This document shows positions 42,094 to 53,918 of a DNA stretch of 64,000 nt, in pieces. Every line of letters begins with the position of its first letter. The first letter of the stretch is position 1. This DNA is from Symsagittifera roscoffensis. Lineage: Eukaryota; Xenacoelomorpha; Acoela; Convolutidae. Where the stretch lies: assembly GCF_963678635.1 (NCBI RefSeq), contig NC_087071.1, forward strand, positions 22,954,013 to 23,018,012, given 5' to 3'. The notes below the pieces were generated by a model. That model worked only from the letters and a program-made list of their open reading frames with translations, searched no databases and was not told where the DNA came from. The position numbers and the translations under genes are program-made.

Positions 42094-42503
42094 TGGAACC
42101 TGATCTGAACTACATTTTATGATTGGATAAATTAGATATTTTACCAATGTAAAGTATTTAATATTAACCAATCATGATCCATCTAACTAACAATCCACTT
42201 ATTTGTAAGTGCTGAAATTACTTGTAATTTCAGCACCAGAGAGATTTGAATTTAACTTAGAAATTAGTTGAAGTCTCCCGAGTACTTCAGCAGCCGCAAT
42301 AAACCAGTATACCCTAGATCTATTGAGCCTAGCAGAGACTAGTTAAACAACCTGAGACTAGATAGTATAAGAGTAAGATTAGGATCGGTATTAGACTAAG
42401 AAGTTGCACGAATCTATCCGGCCGAAAATAAGATAGCGTGACGAGCAGACGGTGTACCCTATCCGAAATTACTCTATGAGTTATACCCATCGAAAATAAC
42501 TCA
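42094..42503 (+). repeat. 3' LTR of element 2 (410 bp)
   Basis: Two differences from the 5' LTR. Followed by GGAG, matching 37209-37212. Confidence 0.95.
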
Positions 42504-43846
42504 GGAGGGAAACAAAGTAATTGCTCTTTTCAGAGGTCGTTTTTTAAAATATTTTCAAATCTTTAACTTCAAATTCTTGTCATTCAGCAGCAATCTGATA
42601 TGCAATTGTTCAATCAAAAAAGTTGCATAAAATGCTGACAAAAAGCAAATGCGAAACTTTAAAGGTTTATTTTGATTTATTGTAAATTTGAAGGTTAGAA
42701 TTAATTCGGAAATTTAATACGTTGTCCGATAAATTTATTATAAACTATGTAAAATGCCTGTCTAAGGATCGTCCATTTGTTCGGTTTCTTTGTTTTTCAG
42801 ACTTAAAATTATGCTGAGCGATAGGCTCTTTCTGCTACGTCTAAAAGTTTTGCGTCTAAAAGTACCACTATAGAGAAATTTACAGATAATTTAAAAAGCA
42901 AATGACCTACTTTAGACTTGTTTTGCAGGCAGAAGCTATAGTTATGACACAATGTATGTCTGAAGGTCAAGTAAAAGCTAAACTTTGCCCGCTAAGTTTG
43001 TTCAAAGTTGGCAGAGTACTCTTTCTGATTATTTCTGTCGGTTCCAAATTTTTGCAAGTTTTCATATTGCAGCTGGAATAGTCAGGCTGTGGTTTACGCA
43101 AAAAAAAAAATTTTTTACTGTAAAAGTTTGCTTTCAAGTCTTTCTTACTCATTTCAACTTTGTTTTTTTTTCAGTGCAAGCTTTAACCTGAAAAGCATGT
43201 TTTTAATTTCAGTTTGATTTTATTAATATTAGTTATAGTCAAGAAGCCAAAACATAGACAATTTCAGTCGGAAAAGACAAAACGTGCCGAAGTTTGGTCG
43301 AAAAGTCAACGAAACGTACCAAAATTTGGTCGAGATGGCCGCAAAATAAGATTCGAGCACCTCAGTCCGGGTATCATACATTTTAATCAAGGAAAAAAGT
43401 GAAAAAGTATTTTCAAGAGAGCGCAAGCAACAGAAACGTAGCCAAATGTTGTTTTGGACTGTTTTTCAAACAAATTAATTGCCGCGTAGAAAGTTTTATG
43501 GCAAAACTATGGTTTTGGCAGAGCGCATAGTTTTCAAATTAGTTGATCAAACAAAAGATCGAACATTTTCTTCACAAAATATTCCTTTGTCAAAAAATTC
43601 ATTCGCACGCCAAAATTTTTGCGATGCAGCATATATTTCGTTCCTATCAAATTATCTGTGTATTTAACTATTTTTCTTTCAAAAATCAAAAATGCTGCGG
43701 ATGTGTTGCGTTGACCAACTTAAGTTAACGAGCATTACCAAGGCCGTTGAAAAAAATATATGCTTATGTTGCCAAACTTTTTCAGAAAAAAAAGACAAAA
43801 CTCAGTTTTTGGTACTTTTGAAAGAAAGACACGAACAGCCTTGTAC
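42504..43846. other. AT-rich host region right of element 2
   Basis: No gene. About 43256-43380 contains GTCGAAAAGTC and ATTCGAGCACCTCAGTCCGG words that match the TTCGAC repeat family at 54-60 kb (there ATCGAGCACCTCAGCCCG). Confidence 0.4.
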
Positions 43847-44660
43847 CCGCACCGAGCGCCCATTGATTCTAATCGATTATAAGGGATTCGCGAGACAAAA
43901 ATAATCGATTATATTCCATTACGGGTGTAAAATTCAGACCACTCAAGCTTTTTATCGCCCCTCCCCAATTAAAGGGCAGGGCAAACTAGGGGGTATAAAC
44001 TGGGGTGATGGGGAAGTAAACCGGGAGGGGGGGGGGGGGGGGGAGGGGGTAGGGGTGGCAAATAAACCGGAGGAGGGGGTTAAACTGGTCATCCCTCGCC
44101 CCCTGAAGCTTTCTTACCCCCCCATCTAAAGGGGCAGGGTAAACTGGAGGGGGGGGGGGGCGGTAAATGGTGGGAGGGGGTAAACTGGGGGTGGGGGCTG
44201 GTAAACTGGTGGGTGCTAGTATACTGGGGGCTTAACTGGCTGGGGAAAGGGGTAAACTGGGGGGGGGGGTTTGGTAAACTAGGGGGGGGGGGGGTTTGGT
44301 AAACTGGTGGTGGGGGAGGGGGGTTGTAGTAAAAAAAACATTAAAATGAAGTGTCAAACTTCGATGAATTAGAAAAAGTAGAGACAAAAAAATATATACA
44401 TTTTTTTCTGAAATGTAACATTTTATGAAACATAACACGTAGCAACTACACTAAACAGGAAATAAAATAATTTCGCACAAAATTGTAAATTTTATGAATA
44501 ACCCCTCGAAAAAATGGATTATAATGGATTTTATTGGGATAAAAAATATTAGGATTATAATCCATTTTTAATGGATTATAATCGATTATTTTGTCATTTT
44601 ATAGATGCTGACCATATTATGACAATATAATCAATTGAGATCCATGGGCGCTCGGTGCGG
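43847..44660. mobile_element. TIR element (814 bp) with a G-rich core
   Basis: Left end CCGCACCGAGCGCCCAT (43847-43863) is exactly mirrored by ATGGGCGCTCGGTGCGG (44644-44660). Both ends continue inward into ATTATAATCGATTAT words. There is no ORF, so it is non-autonomous. No clear target duplication was found. Confidence 0.65.
44014..44335 (+). repeat. G-rich minisatellite with GGTAAACTGG units
   Basis: Runs of 5 to 18 G on the plus strand, interrupted by GTAAACTGG or TTTGGTAAACT. It has strong G-quadruplex potential on this strand. Length is likely unstable and may be mis-assembled. Frames across it are repetitive and not genes. Confidence 0.8.
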
Positions 44661-45400
44661 TTAATCATCTATCTGTTAAGGCACTTTTCTAACGCTTGGG
44701 TATAATGCACTTCTTAAATGGGTTGTGTTTGATTAACCGTGGCTTATAGATAATTTTTGAACAGAAGACCAAATTAGAGCTTTCACTCATGCAATTAATA
44801 GGGATTGAACTTCTTAGCGCTGCGGTTAACAATATCAATTCGAAGTTTTTTTTTTGAATTTTTTGAAAGAATTAGACGAATTTACTCATAAACATCCGTG
44901 AAAGTAATTTTCTAACACGTGAGGAAACTGCATTTTAAAAGGGCGGTGTGCTAGATTAACCGAGGCTTACAGAAGATAATTTTTGAACAGATTTTGAAAA
45001 TTACTCCTTGGGGCACGCAGATTGATCTCTTCACCTCCAGAAACACCAAATTAGATCTTGGTTCATTATATTGGGATTGAACATGCTTAGCTCTGCAGTT
45101 TGCAATATCTTTTCTGATATTTTATTTTTTTGAACGAAAAAGACGCAACAACTTTGTAAATATCCGTCAAGGTACTTAATTTACGCGTGGGGCCGATGCA
45201 TTTTCTAAACGTGATGTGTTGACTAAGCAGGGCTTATAGGAGATAGGTTTCGAACAGATCTTCAAAAGTACGTTCTTCTGCGGGCATTTTGATCTATCCC
45301 TCTTTAAATAGACCAAATTAGACTAAATTAGAGCAAACGTTGTAGTGGGATTCAACCTGCTTAGCGCTGCGGTTATCAAAATAGTCTCTTTTTGGCTGAG
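44661..45400. repeat. Three diverged tandem units of about 225-265 bp, tRNA-like end
   Basis: GATTAACCGNGGCTTA[T/C]AG...GATAATTTTTGAACAG recurs near 44729, 44952 and 45219. GGGATT[G/C]AAC..[G/C]CTTAGC[G/T]CTGC recurs near 44813, 45067 and 45349. On the minus strand the latter reads GCTAAGC..GTTCAATCCC, close to a tRNA T-arm/B-box. Could be a tRNA-derived SINE amplified in tandem; no clear A box was found. Confidence 0.45.
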
Positions 45401-46295
45401 AATTGTCTTAGATGTTAACTTAAAAAGGATCAATTCTAAATTACCGAAAGTGTGCCCGTTAATATTATGCCTTTTTTCGTGGATCAGATATTGACTGATT
45501 TACTTCAATTAAAACTAGAAATTCTTGTAATGAAAAATGACTAGTTTTTAAATAGTAGTACAATTTTTCGCCTTTTTTCATGCTCAATGTTTTCGAAGTG
45601 AGGAAAAAAAGGTTAAATCTCTTTCAAGTTGAAATCTAACAAAATTGAGGATGCGAATTAGTGATATTTAAGTGACTGAATGATTTGTTCTCAACCGAAA
45701 AAAATGATCAAAAACGCGACAAGGACTGGTCTCTAAAAATAAAAGACTCGGAATTTTAATTCAGGAGCAAATCAATAAACAAAATTTTGATAACAGTCAG
45801 ATGCAGGTTTTGTCAGATCTTTGAGCCGGCAAATAAATTGACCTGATATTCAGTTCTTGATCCAAATTTATTGAAAAAAATTGAAATTTTCCGACTAAAA
45901 AAAGAATTGTTCTTCAATTTTTGTTACCTTGTTCTTTACTAAAAACAAGGTTTCGTTTAATAAAGTTAAGAAACTCACATAAAATACTTCCTAATCCCAC
46001 GTGACCCAAAAAAGATTGCACCCAATTCTGTCTACCCAAAGGATGCTGCAACAGGGTCAACCAGCCGACAACTAGGACGAATTAGTAAGACGACAGATAA
46101 ATTAGTAATAAAAAAATGGTGAAAGACTATATAAATATGAAAGACTTTTCCAGAAAGTCTATCTTCTAATAGTGCTTTTAACTCTAGCTTAGACTTAGCT
46201 GTTCAACCAATCTAATAGATAAAGATGGATAAAGCCGATTTAACAGCCTGCATCTAAATCAACAAGACTGCTCGTATCAGGGCGAAGCCCTGAAA
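45401..46295. other. AT-rich intergenic stretch
   Basis: No gene. The palindrome AGGGCGAAGCCCT (46279-46291) sits at its right edge, next to the hairpin-ended element. Confidence 0.4.
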
Positions 46296-46720
46296 GTTCC
46301 GACTGCCTTTTAACGTTTATGGAGCAGTAATAGCATAAAAAAATTAAATAAAATAAAATAAAATGAAAATTTTTTTTTCTAAAATTTGAAAATTTTTCTA
46401 TGCAAATCATCCCCCCACACTCCATTTGAAGTACTCTTGATTAGCTTTGGCTTATTGAACAAATCAATTATGGCAAATAAGCTTCTTTCAACCAATTTGG
46501 AACGATTTCTAAATTTTACAAATTTTAAACCCTCATAACTTTACGAAAAATGATCACAGGTAAAATATCTTTTCAAATTTAAGCTCAAGACAACAATAGT
46601 TTTCGAATGATATAAAAAAATCCGTCAAAAATGGCTAGTTAAAAAGTCGAAATTTGTCTGAAGAAAAAAAACCCACCCCGAGCACAAATATTCCGTTACT
46701 TTCGTATCGAAAGTCGGAAC
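46296..46720. mobile_element. Hairpin-ended MITE, copy 1 (425 bp between GTTCCGACT ends)
   Basis: GTTCCGACT at the left and AGTCGGAAC at the right are exact inverse ends. The right end is preceded by the hairpin ACTTTCG-TAT-CGAAAGT. The left end is preceded by AGGGCGAAGCCCT. Two further good copies lie at 57341-57834 and 60041-60527, and a diverged one near 50131-50850. No coding capacity. Confidence 0.6.
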
Positions 46721-49700
46721 AATAACCATGTTTATCAGTTTGTTGTTAACATTAAAAATGTTAAGACCTTGTCGTTACTCATGCAACAATAATGAACTTG
46801 GTTTTAAGAAACAGAACTCACAAGGATCCGACAAAGTGTTTGTTCAAGCAAGGTGAAAAGGTTCTATATTTATCCACTGATAAAAAGTGGTCTTTAAAAG
46901 TCAATATTTGGAATAAACGTTTTTTTTTTCTTTAAATTTGATAGGCAATGTTTCCAGTTTCGCGATGTCTTAATTTTTTTCCAAGTTAAAAATTCTTTGT
47001 TGACGATTTTAATACTTTTGAATGAGCTCTTAACTTTAGATCAAAAGCACGGGTTTGTGGGCTAGTGAAGGTACAATGTGGCCTGGACCAACTTAGTTTT
47101 AAGATTTATGGCGAGTTGTAAGTTTGAAAGATCGGTTTTGGTCGATACTCGCATTACAAGTTAGTTGGAATGTGTTTAACTCGTGATTTGGCAAATCTGA
47201 GCTCAAGTCTAAAAAAGAGGACATGGCCAAGCGGCACCAACTTTTGGGAGACTTTTGGGTACCAACTTTAAGCACTAGCCCTAAATGTTGAAAAAAGAGT
47301 TTCAAATTTTTTGAAAAATTTAGTTAAGTTCAAGTTGAAAACTCTGATAATTGAAAAAACCCGTCAGAAATTTGCACTAGACACCAACCAATCGAGGAAT
47401 TTTGTTTTCTCGAAAATAGAATGTTCAGAGAAACCATTGCAGTTTAATGAGATTCAAGAATTTCTTCTGCAAGGAGTTTTTATTTTTCAACCCAAAAAAT
47501 TTCAAAAAGTCATGTATGGCTGGACAACTCAAAATGGAAATCACAAAACGGTGATGGCTTTGAATTCTAGAGGAGATATCAGTAGATATTAGAAAACGTG
47601 ACTAAGGATAAAACTGTGTTTTATTTTCACATGATTAAAGCTGTGGTGTTCTTTTGAGCGAATTTTTTTTTGCGTCCAGAGTTTTCACTTGATGTCACTA
47701 TTTCAAATGAAGTTGGTTAGGCTGTAGGAAACGTGAAAGGTTTAAGATTTTTGCTGACAAAAAGTTTTCATAAAATTGTTTCTTACTAATTGTTTCCAGT
47801 TCAAACATGAGCATTCAATTTTATCAGAAAAACTTTTTTTTTAAAACTTAGTTTCAGTTGCTTCATAATAATTCATAGTCAAGAAAGTCAAAACATAGGG
47901 CGGGCACTGTCGAAACATACCCAATTTAGGCGGACTAGGTCAAAACAAGCAGAATTTGATCTAGACAGTTGCAACTCATCTAAAATTATACGAATTGGCG
48001 AGTTGGTCAAAAAAAGCTGTCTCCTCAGCCCAATTTCAAACATTTTTACGCATGGAAACGCCATAGTGTACCATTTTCACGAGTAAAAAAGTTGTATGAC
48101 TTGCACTTTTGATTTATAAGCTATTTTTCCATGAATTGCGCGCCAAAAGAAACGTGTTTTTGGCAAACATATTCAAAAAAATCCTAAAATACTGTTTTTA
48201 ACTGTTTTTTGAATTGATTGCTTGCCGCTCAAAAATGTTTTAATAAAATTTCTTCGATGCTTTGCCGTACAATCATTCGAAAAAATCGGAAATTTTTGTT
48301 GCTTTTCACTTTCATAAAAACGCTGAGAGTTTAATCATTTTCTTTTTCTCTGATAAATAAAAGCTGTAAATTATCAATGGTTGTACTGTAGGGGTAACTT
48401 ATTGGTATCACATGGGGGAAACTATTTGGTTTTGAATCTAGTTTTGATCACTCCATTTCTTGACAATCGTTTATAATCAAAAAGCCATGCTCAACCGATG
48501 TTTGGGTTTTATTACGAAGCTAAAATTCTTAATCTACTAATTTATCTCTGATCAGCGCAATAATTCAACTGAACAGTTCTGAAAAGCCATGCACTGTAAG
48601 TGGAATGTAACTATTCCGATCATTCGTAAATTGAGCAGTAACTTTGTATTCGGGTGTGTTTTTTTGCATTATTTGTTTTCCACGCAAAATAAGCTACCAC
48701 ATATAATCATTGAGAAATTTGAGTGATATATCATATTGAAGCCATTACAGTGTAGTTTGAACGACTTTTAAAAATTCAAAAAATGTGTCCTAAAAGTCCT
48801 GCTCACGACGCTATTGTTCACTCTACTTACCCCAAAATCTTTGATAGTAGTGCAAGGCCAAGCTCTAAATTTAGGTTAAATCGTTAATTGAACTTCGTTT
48901 CAAAACAAAAATTTGTTAATTGAAGAATCTGATCTTCTCAGTTTTTTTTATTTGCCCTGTCTTTTCTTTATTTACCCTTTTTTTAATTTGCCCCCTCATA
49001 CGCCCCACCCCAAGTACCTAGTCGTGGGATTACCTTGTTTTTCGAGACATCAATTTACCGAATACCTGGTAATCCTGGACTTCCTGAAAGGAACCATCCA
49101 GCATCCCTGTCGACCAAAAAGTGGAAACGTTGGGATTGATTTACTATGAAGCAGAAAAAGCTACAAAACCAGGCTTTGACGCATGCTGGTTACCTTCCCA
49201 GTAAAATCAACATTTTTCAAAATAGAAATTGGATTATTGTGAGTTGAGTTTTCTTTCAGTGTTTTCATGTATTGAGGAGAGCTCAGTAAAAAATCGAGTA
49301 CTTCTCAAGCTGAAACCATCATATTTTTAGGTGGTTTCTATTCGTTTTGTTGCATATCGATTAAAATTAGCTTAAAATAGACCAAGATTAGTATGAGTTT
49401 TGAACAAAAAACACTCTTTTTTGTCAAACAATAATCAATAAACTGCTGAGTTTTGAGCAATATTAAGTGCCCTTTGAAGAAAAACTACCAAACTCATGGT
49501 TATTTTTGAGCGGTTTTCGAGCGATAGGCAAAAAAATCGCACACAAACCGCCAAGAAGAAGATGATTCGCAGTCTGAACAGTAATCAAAATCACTGAGTC
49601 TTCATCTCACCCAAGATAGAAAACTGAGATTGCGCTAGTAGTTGGAAACAGTTACCAAACTCAGACAACATGTTTGGCTGAGGGTTGAATTCCTTTGACT

Positions 49701-49752
49701 GAGACGTCAGTTGAGATTGTTATTTTTGATTTTGAACTTAAAGAATTCCAAC
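46721..49752. other. AT-rich intergenic region
   Basis: No gene supported. 47880-47990 shows weak similarity to the TTCGAC/GTCGAA repeat family. 48950-49010 is pyrimidine-rich. Confidence 0.4.
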
Positions 49753-49886
49753 CTGTAGTAGAGTGAGTTTCTTTCCTCGGCTTCTGAAGTCGGTGACATT
49801 TGAGAAGTATTCTAGAGGGGTCACGCCCTTTCTTTGACCGAATCTCTCGTAGATTTCAGTCTGGTCATGACAACAATCTCCACGCT
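49753..49886 (-). CDS. Predicted exon C (134 bp), locus 2 paralogue
   Basis: Counterpart of 458-591 with the same length, acceptor and donor. Contains RGDCCHDQTEIYERF, GVTPLEYFSNVTDF and RSRGKKLTLLQ. All 44 codons are open. The differences from locus 1 are largely conservative, suggesting that both copies coded after duplication. Confidence 0.55.
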
Positions 49887-52001
49887 CTAGAAAACAAGTA
49901 TAAGCCAACCCAAAGCAACTAATTTTTTTGTAACTGTAAAATAATAGTTACGAAACAGTTCAGTACTTCCACTTAGAACAGTGAGGTCAAAAGCAAATAG
50001 AAGAAAAATTGCTGGGGTAATTTCTAGACTGTCTAATCACTACAACTTAATTGTAAAGAGGCTGCCATCGGTGACCTTCTTTCAAAATAGTGAACGATCG
50101 AGTATATTCTAAAAAAACTGTTTATATGAGGGCGAAGCCCTAAATGTTCCAACTAATCTTTAAAATCTATTGAGTAATGTTCCTGTTTAAAAAAGGGATA
50201 AAATCGAAAAGTTTCAAAACTACAGTAAAACTGTTTTCAGATTTTGGATAAAAAATTCAGTCAAAAAAGTTTAGTTAAAAATTTTAAATTTATCTGGAGG
50301 AAAAACAAATATCTCGAGCTATATTGTTTCGTCAATTGACTAGTTCTCGGTGTGCTTTCATTTTTTTCCAAAAAAAACATATATTTTTCAATTAAAAAAA
50401 GACATTAGGTTAAAATTTTTGACAGAGATTAAATGTTGCTGACCTTAGGCAGAGTTAATAGCTTCAATTGAATAGCTTCAATTACTGAATATTCTGGCTA
50501 CACTTAAATGCTAAAAAAAAATTTGGTTGAAGAACTGACAAAATAATCAAAAAAGGATTTCATCTTCCTTTTATCCCAACATTGTGTGAATATAGCGTCT
50601 CGTTTAATAAAAATAAATTGTTGTCTCAATTGAATTTGGAACGCATAAATTCGCTCCTTAAGCGTTTTGATTTGGCTCGTAAACTATCCCCAGTTGACCA
50701 AATTATTAATTTTCAAACCACCACAACTTTCTAAAAATTGGTCGTAGGTGAAATAACTTTTCAATGTTGATCTTCAAACAATATAGCTTCAAGATCGTAT
50801 ACAGAAATTTCCGTCAAAAATGCCTAGTCAAAAATTCAAAAAGTGACAAAATAACAAAAACGACTAAAAGCATGAAAGTTCCTCACTTTTTTCAAAAATT
50901 GGAACAAAAATATAAATTTGAAAACTGGTCATCTAGGAAACAACGCTTCTGGCGCTGTGTAGATAATCTTTTTCAGCGTTTCCCGGATTTGATATCTCAT
51001 TCCGAGGCAAAACTGTGCACTGGATAGGCGCAGAATTTGATGTCTGTATATCAGTGGAAACCAGAGACAAGTCGTAATACATGTTGCAAAGCGTAGCTGG
51101 ACTCCACTTACAAAACTTCGTAGATTTCGCAAACAAATATTTCTGAAGTAAGTTAATATCGGCTGTAAGTGGATTCCGAAAAATCTATAAAATTCGCAAT
51201 TTTTTTAAAACTGATTTAAATCAGTTCTTGGTTATGAACAACTAAAACCTAGAACTAGATTTATTGTTTAGAAAATGCTGAATTCAACTACAACGAAGTT
51301 GCATCCTTTTGTGATCTTTGACATTTTTAAAGATTAACCAATGGCACTTGCCGTCTATCAGTTATATTGTTCTGACAATTTTTTATTTTAGCTCAAATTG
51401 AAAGTTTCCCCTAATTTTTTCTGAGCAAGAAATTTTCGTATATTTTTTAGGAAAATTGACTCACCGCTGGTGACCCACAATTAAAAGATTCAATCAAAAA
51501 AATTACTTTTAAGACGTAGCTAGATATATTACTGAAATCCGCAAACAAAGACGGAACTTTGCAGATTCTGCTTGCAGTTCTGAATTACGCGACATCATAA
51601 ATCAACTAACCGCATAAGTTTTCACTTATTTGTGAATTTCATAAACTGCTTCGGATTCCGCAAGGTTTGTTTCAGATTTCGCAAATTCGCTTCTTAATTG
51701 AGTGTTTTTAAGCTGTACATTCTTTTAGCTATTTGTTTAGGAAATCCGAAGCAGCAAGTAAGATTAAAGAAAAATAGCAATTTTGCGGGTTCTGCAACAA
51801 ATCTGATTTTTCTTTTTACGGAATCCGAAAAAATTTCGCAAATTGCATAGTTTGGGCTCGTAACGCTCAAAACTTTTGCCCGGACTTACAAAATTTATAT
51901 GTTTTATTTCAATTAATTGCTTCGATTTACCCTATTCTTTTCAGCACAAGTAAATTTTGTCGGAACTGTGTCGTATTGGCACAATACTCTTGGAACCTTA
52001 C
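49887..52001. other. Putative intron between exons B and C, locus 2
   Basis: Carries a diverged hairpin-MITE copy (starting with AGGGCGAAGCCCT near 50131) and the larger GATTCCGC MITE at 50998-51865. Neither is present at locus 1, so both probably entered after the duplication. Confidence 0.45.
50998..51865. mobile_element. GATTCCGC-family MITE, middle copy (about 870 bp)
   Basis: The left end CATTCCGAGGCAAAACTGTG and right end (51844-51865, TGCATAGTTTGGGCTCGTAA) correspond to the perfect inverted ends of 53005-53205 with a few changes. The interior has GGATTCCG, TTCGCAAA and CTTACAA words. No ORF of note. Confidence 0.55.
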
Positions 52002-52150
52002 CGAATGCGTTTCTGCGTGAAAGTGAGACCCAGTTGATTCTCTTGTGCACTGGTCGAATCAGTTGGTAGAACTGGGCAAAGTCGAACGAGTGGGGGATGC
52101 GAAGAGTCTGTCTACTGTCGATCACAAAGCCGATGTAGCAGAACACTTCT
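52002..52150 (-). CDS. Predicted exon B (149 bp), locus 2 paralogue
   Basis: Counterpart of 1737-1885, same length. TTTCAG acceptor side at 52151-52156, GTAAGG donor at 51996-52001. Contains VFCYIGFVIDSRQ, FAQFYQLIRPVHKR and INWVSLSRRNAF. Open in one frame and in phase with exon C. Confidence 0.6.
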
Positions 52151-53454
52151 CTGAAACGAGCCACCTGGAAACTGACCGGGCTGATGGCCTAATGGTGTTA
52201 TCCCTTACGATTCAGGTTTATTTATTTAATTATTTTTAATATATATTTATTTGTTTTTTTACTTTTTTTGTTTCTTATCGCATGAGCAACCAAACACTCA
52301 ATAACAGAATCTACATTTTGTAGTTCAGCTCATCATAGGACAGTCAGAAAACCTGTAAATTTATATGATTAACTCTGTAACTACAGGGAGTCGATTCCTT
52401 CAAAAATTCGACGCCAAGCTTTTCATAAGGGATTTTTGATACTTTTTTGGTACTCATCAAATTTCAAGATATTTAAGAAAAGTAGACATTGCATTATTCC
52501 TCCAATTCCACTCAGATTAAATGACAAATTAGAGTCCTTCAAAATAAGCTTGTGAGCTAGGGTTGATTACAAAACTACATTTATTATTTTAAAAAAAAAA
52601 CAAGTTAGATGCAGAAAAAAATGGTGTAATTACCGAAGAAAGATCAATTTTAGCGACCTATCATTGTTAATCTAGAACTCTGCTCTGCCCATTCCCAAAT
52701 GAATTGGCTGCAAAACGGGTAGATACTTTTTGGGATAAAGTATCATGCCTATTATCTCTTCCCGGGCTAATAAAATAGAACCTTATTTGCTTCCAATACC
52801 AATAAAAAAAATATATAAGTAGCTTTACAGCTGCTAAAAACAAATCGAAAGCAGCTACGCTCAAAGCCTGCAAACTTATTCCATTGTTTATAGTTTATTT
52901 ATCGAGCTGTTATTTAAACCAATTTCCTCGACAGCATTTTGCGATAATCAGGCCTGTCTTTTTTTAATTTCGAAGTCATATGAAATGGCTTTTTCCAATT
53001 GTTCCATTACGAGGCCAAACTGTGCACTGGATAGGCGCACAATTTGTGTCTGTATGTTTTTGGATTCCAGAGACAAGTCTTAAAACATGTTAAAAATTTG
53101 TCGGAATGATCACAGGAAAGTATAGAACAAAAGAAGAACAAAGGGAGCGTCATTGTTGCGGAGTTCGCTTACAATGCACAAAATGCACAGTTTGGCCTCG
53201 TAATGCCTTTTTTTGTACTACCGTTTTCCTAAAGATATGTTATCTTTTTCTTTCGCGATTTTTTTAAATCAGTTTTTTCTACATTTTATCTTTGTCCTAA
53301 AAAGTTAACTGCTCTTGTTTCCGTCGACACAAATGGAGTAACGACACAAAATACAATGTAGAAAAACCAATATAAAAAAATAAATAGTGATTTAATTGTG
53401 AAAAAAAAAACCAATGAGTTGTTCGAGTTGACATGGTCAAAAATTCAAACGTAC
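52151..53454. other. Putative intron between exons A and B, locus 2
   Basis: 52620-52770 is the counterpart of 3230-3380 at locus 1. The 201-bp MITE at 53005-53205 lies inside. An intervening small exon is suspected on phase grounds but was not located. Confidence 0.4.
53005..53205. mobile_element. 201-bp MITE with perfect 22-bp terminal inverted repeats
   Basis: 53005-53026 (CATTACGAGGCCAAACTGTG..) is the exact reverse complement of 53184-53205. The interior has CACTGGATAGGCGCACAATT and a GGAGTTCGCTTACAATGCAC tract. Smallest and best-preserved member of the family that includes 9420-10974 and 50998-51865. Target duplication not clear. Confidence 0.75.
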
Positions 53455-53540
53455 GAACCCCAGCTCGGCACATGACCTGTGAGCGCCTTCAATTCTCTCA
53501 TTTGGGAGCACAAAAACCATAGCTTTCCAGTTCGCAAATT
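53455..53540 (-). CDS. Predicted exon A (86 bp), locus 2 paralogue
   Basis: Counterpart of 3607-3692 with the same length and matching splice sites (CAG acceptor, GTACGT donor). Contains ANWKAMVFVLPN and RIEGAHRSCAELGF. Confidence 0.5.
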
Positions 53541-53918
53541 CTGTGTCGATTGAAAATGATATGCCACCTAAAAAAAGATTTTACACTTTTCTATTTAAAA
53601 ATTACTCATGTTAACAAAAACAATAGATCTACGCTTTTCATCATGAAGTTAGTCATGGGTGTTTGAAAAGCACCATTTTGACCAACTTTCGATAGCCTGT
53701 CATTACTCGATAGCTGGTATTTCAAAATTTTAAATGAAAGCATGCTAGCATGTGGCGAAATATTCCAGATCAGAACTCAATCCAAATATAAAAAGACTGG
53801 TCTGCAAAACTTTCATCGGATGAAAATTTATCCCTTTGCATTAAGAATACAAAGCAAATAAAATTATTAATTAAGATCACTGCTTAAGATAGTTTCAGGG
53901 GCCTTCAAATCTTTCAGG
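53541..53918. other. Upstream flank of the locus 2 gene copy
   Basis: Similarity to locus 1 continues to about 53690, then is lost. Ends with CAGG, the target site of the solo LTR. Confidence 0.45.

Larger units (their letters stand above)
37213..42503 (+). mobile_element. LTR element 2: gag-bearing deletion derivative of the same family
   Basis: 5,291 bp with 410-bp LTRs (37213-37622 and 42094-42503) differing at two sites, and a GGAG target duplication on both sides. It carries the primer site, 77-codon ORF, leader, a 155-codon first ORF and the N-terminal part of gag. It then jumps at 41147 to the 3' region. Everything from capsid through protease, pol, env and the 602-codon ORF is missing. 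It is non-autonomous but young, so it was probably mobilised in trans. Confidence 0.92.

Noticed and set aside
44232-44438. Pro-rich minus-strand frame
   Set aside because: Translation of the G-rich minisatellite.
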